DNA of 16,109 nt from JBNJEA01 sp051745395. Lineage in GTDB: Bacteria > Desulfobacterota > Desulfobacteria > Desulfobacterales > Desulfosalsimonadaceae. The position numbers and the translations under genes are program-made. Numbering within the stretch: the first letter of the stretch is position 1; each line of letters starts with the position of its first letter. Positions 14,589-16,109 of this stretch are shown in pieces. The notes below the pieces were generated by a model. It did no database searches, was not told the origin of the DNA, and was given only the letters and a program-made list of their open reading frames with translations. The DNA is taken from positions 1 through 16,109 of the forward strand of contig JBNJEA010000066.1 of the NCBI GenBank assembly GCA_051745395.1, read 5' to 3'.

Positions 14589-16109
14589 CTAAAGGGTAAA
14601 ATCGTATTCCCCGAAATCAAACGAATCGTCGACCGTGATGATCTGGGAAAGCAAAGCGCGCATTTCTTCGGGGACCTTGTCTTCGAATTTGCTGAAATCC
14701 TTAACAAACTCGGCCACCAGCCGATTGGCCCGCATTTCGTACTCCCCGGGGTCGGCCGCGGCCTGACGGGGATTTAACATCTGCCCCGGCACCGAGGCAT
14801 CGGGCGACTCCTTGGGGATTTCGAACTGAAACACGGGGTCGAGCTCCCATTGCACATTGTCAAAGGCTCCGGTAACAGCGGCGCGCACTATCGCCCTGGA
14901 CTGCGAAATCGAAATCCGCTCGCCGCGATGCGACGGCTCTCCGCTCCAGCCGGTATTGACGAGCCAGCAATTCACATGGTGGGTTTTGATCTTTTGCAGC
15001 AACTTTTCCCCGTAGGCATACGCCGGCAAGGCCAAAGCCGAATCGCCGAAACTGACATTAAACATCACCTCGGCCTCGATCTCGCCGGAGGCCATCTGTT
15101 TAAATTTGGAGGTATAGGCGGACAGAAACGCATAAAGCGCCTGCTCTGCCGTTAACCGGGCAATCGGCGGCAGCACCCCGAAAGCGTCACAGGTGAGCAA
15201 AAACATGTGCCGGGGATGATCAAACATGCCTTCGCGGATGGCATTGGGCAGATGCGAAATCGGATAGGCGCCCCGGGTGTTTTCCGTCAGGCTGTTGTCG
15301 GTTAAATCCAGCCGGCGCGTTTTGGGATCAAGGGTGACGTTTTCAAGCAGGGTGCCGAATTTCCGGGTACAGGCATGGATCTCGGGCTGCTCTGCGGCAT
15401 TGACGTTTAACAGCTTGGCATAGCCGCCCCAGTCCAGGTTGAAGATGCCCTCGTCGCACCATCCATGGGAGTGATCGCCGATCAGCCGGCGCTGCGAATC
15501 CACGGCCAATGTCGTTTTCCCGGTTTCCTCCCGGCCCAGGAAAATGGCCACATCGCCGCCGCTTCCCACATTGGCCGAACAGCGCATGGTAAACACCGAT
15601 TCCGGCATCAGGTAACTGACCAGGGTAAAGACCGCCTGCTTGATTTCGCCGGCATAATTGGTGCCGCCGATGAGCACGAGCTTTTTCTCCAGGCTGATAA
15701 TCACAAAGGCGGCCGAACGGGTGCCGTCGGTTTCGGGAATCGCATGGAAGCCGGGCACGTGGACAATGGTAAAGGCGGGGTCAAACGCGGCGAGTTGATC
15801 TTCGTCATGGATCTGGTAAAACATGTTCCGGGCAAACAGGCTGTGCCACGCCGTTTCCGTGACCACCCGGATGGGCATATGGTATTGGGCCACGCTGCCG
15901 GCGCGGCAGTCCTGGACATAGACATCCTTGCTGTGCATGTAGGCGAGCAGGCGATTAAAGATCGTATTGAAGAAATTTTCGGACAACTCGTTTTTTTCTT
16001 CGCTCCAGTGCACTTTTTTTTCACTGACCGGATCCCTGACGATAAATTTGTCCGCGGCGGTCATTTCCGCAGCATGCCCGGTCCGGACCACGATGGGGCC
16101 CAGATGGGC
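14589..16109 (-). CDS. pckA: ATP-type phosphoenolpyruvate carboxykinase homologue with altered active site, 5' end outside window
   Basis: Homologous along its length to ATP-dependent PEPCK, which converts oxaloacetate and ATP to phosphoenolpyruvate, CO2 and ADP. Recognisable blocks: DKFIVRDP, GGTNYAGEIK, CSANVG, P-loop GREETGKTT (15510-15536), LIGDHSHGW, LLENVT, TENTRGAYPISH, DAFGVLPPIARLT, LVNTGWSG and RISISQSR. The frame stays open to the window edge (AHLGPIVVRTG), so a GTG at 16091 is internal and some tens of N-terminal residues are missing. Compared from memory with E. coli, the residues aligned to Arg65, Lys213, His232 and Asp269 are Met, Gln, Arg and His, and GLSG of the P-loop is GREE. 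Lys254, Thr255, Arg333 and Arg449 equivalents are kept. Normal carboxykinase activity is doubtful although the reading frame is intact. The gene is convergent with lysA and no terminator is visible between them. Confidence 0.85.
   Translation of the reverse strand, partial: AHLGPIVVRTGHAAEMTAADKFIVRDPVSEKKVHWSEEKNELSENFFNTIFNRLLAYMHSKDVYVQDCRAGSVAQYHMPIRVVTETAWHSLFARNMFYQIHDEDQLAAFDPAFTIVHVPGFHAIPETDGTRSAAFVIISLEKKLVLIGGTNYAGEIKQAVFTLVSYLMPESVFTMRCSANVGSGGDVAIFLGREETGKTTLAVDSQRRLIGDHSHGWCDEGIFNLDWGGYAKLLNVNAAEQPEIHACTRKFGTLLENVTLDPKTRRLDLTDNSLTENTRGAYPISHLPNAIREGMFDHPRHMFLLTCDAFGVLPPIARLTAEQALYAFLSAYTSKFKQMASGEIEAEVMFNVSFGDSALALPAYAYGEKLLQKIKTHHVNCWLVNTGWSGEPSHRGERISISQSRAIVRAAVTGAFDNVQWELDPVFQFEIPKESPDASVPGQMLNPRQAAADPGEYEMRANRLVAEFVKDFSKFEDKVPEEMRALLSQIITVDDSFDFGEYDFTL

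Noticed and set aside
16089..16091. GTG at 16091 as the true start of the PEPCK-like gene
   Set aside because: The frame continues to the window edge with conserved upstream residues, and PEPCK proteins have further N-terminal sequence, so the gene is cut by the window.

Overview
The window looks like chromosomal DNA of a Gram-negative bacterium, most plausibly a Desulfobacterota (former Deltaproteobacteria) member. The reasons are a type IVa pilus alignment operon pilMNOPQ, three lipoprotein signal peptides, an HD-GYP response regulator, and a lysA relative of the 'GLHTM...MGGGLGIPY...DTGAHGHAMGFNYN' type that I associate with anaerobes. The taxonomic call is inference; no rRNA or other marker is present. 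I see no tRNA, rRNA, CRISPR array, insertion sequence or integrase.

Layout. (1) 1-5064, minus: the first 1688 codons of a very large surface lipoprotein made of tandem bacterial Ig-like domains; its 3' end lies beyond the left edge. It has no stop in this frame across the whole stretch. (2) 5065-5579: an AT-rich spacer with homopolymer tracts, a probable promoter for the Ig protein, and the intrinsic terminator of pilQ. (3) 5580-10978, minus: pilM-pilN-pilO-pilP-pilQ, tightly packed (4-nt overlap, then gaps of 5, 0 and 4 nt), encoding the pilus alignment complex from cytoplasm to outer membrane. (4) 10979-11473: a strong sigma70-type promoter and a roughly 250-nt untranslated leader for the pil operon, with a 24-bp inverted repeat upstream. 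(5) 11474-13063, minus: a receiver-GAF-HD-GYP regulator, a predicted cyclic-di-GMP phosphodiesterase. (6) 13064-13287: a divergent promoter region. (7) 13288-14559, plus: diaminopimelate decarboxylase (lysA). (8) 14589-16109, minus: an ATP-type phosphoenolpyruvate carboxykinase homologue whose 5' end is cut by the right edge, convergent with lysA.

How the genes fit together. PilM (cytoplasmic, actin-like) binds the N-terminus of PilN; PilN and PilO form the inner-membrane coiled-coil dimer; PilP bridges to the secretin PilQ. The HD-GYP protein upstream on the same strand is a natural candidate to couple cyclic-di-GMP to pilus or surface behaviour, and the Ig-repeat lipoprotein is a candidate adhesin. 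Proximity suggests a surface-attachment neighbourhood, but separate promoters and the pilQ terminator indicate separate transcription units.

The most unusual observation is in the PEPCK homologue: the positions matching E. coli Arg65, Lys213, His232 and Asp269 (substrate carboxylate and Mn2+ site) are Met, Gln, Arg and His, while the ATP-site GKTT and two conserved arginines are kept. This suggests a nucleotide-binding PEPCK-fold protein with altered or lost carboxykinase chemistry.
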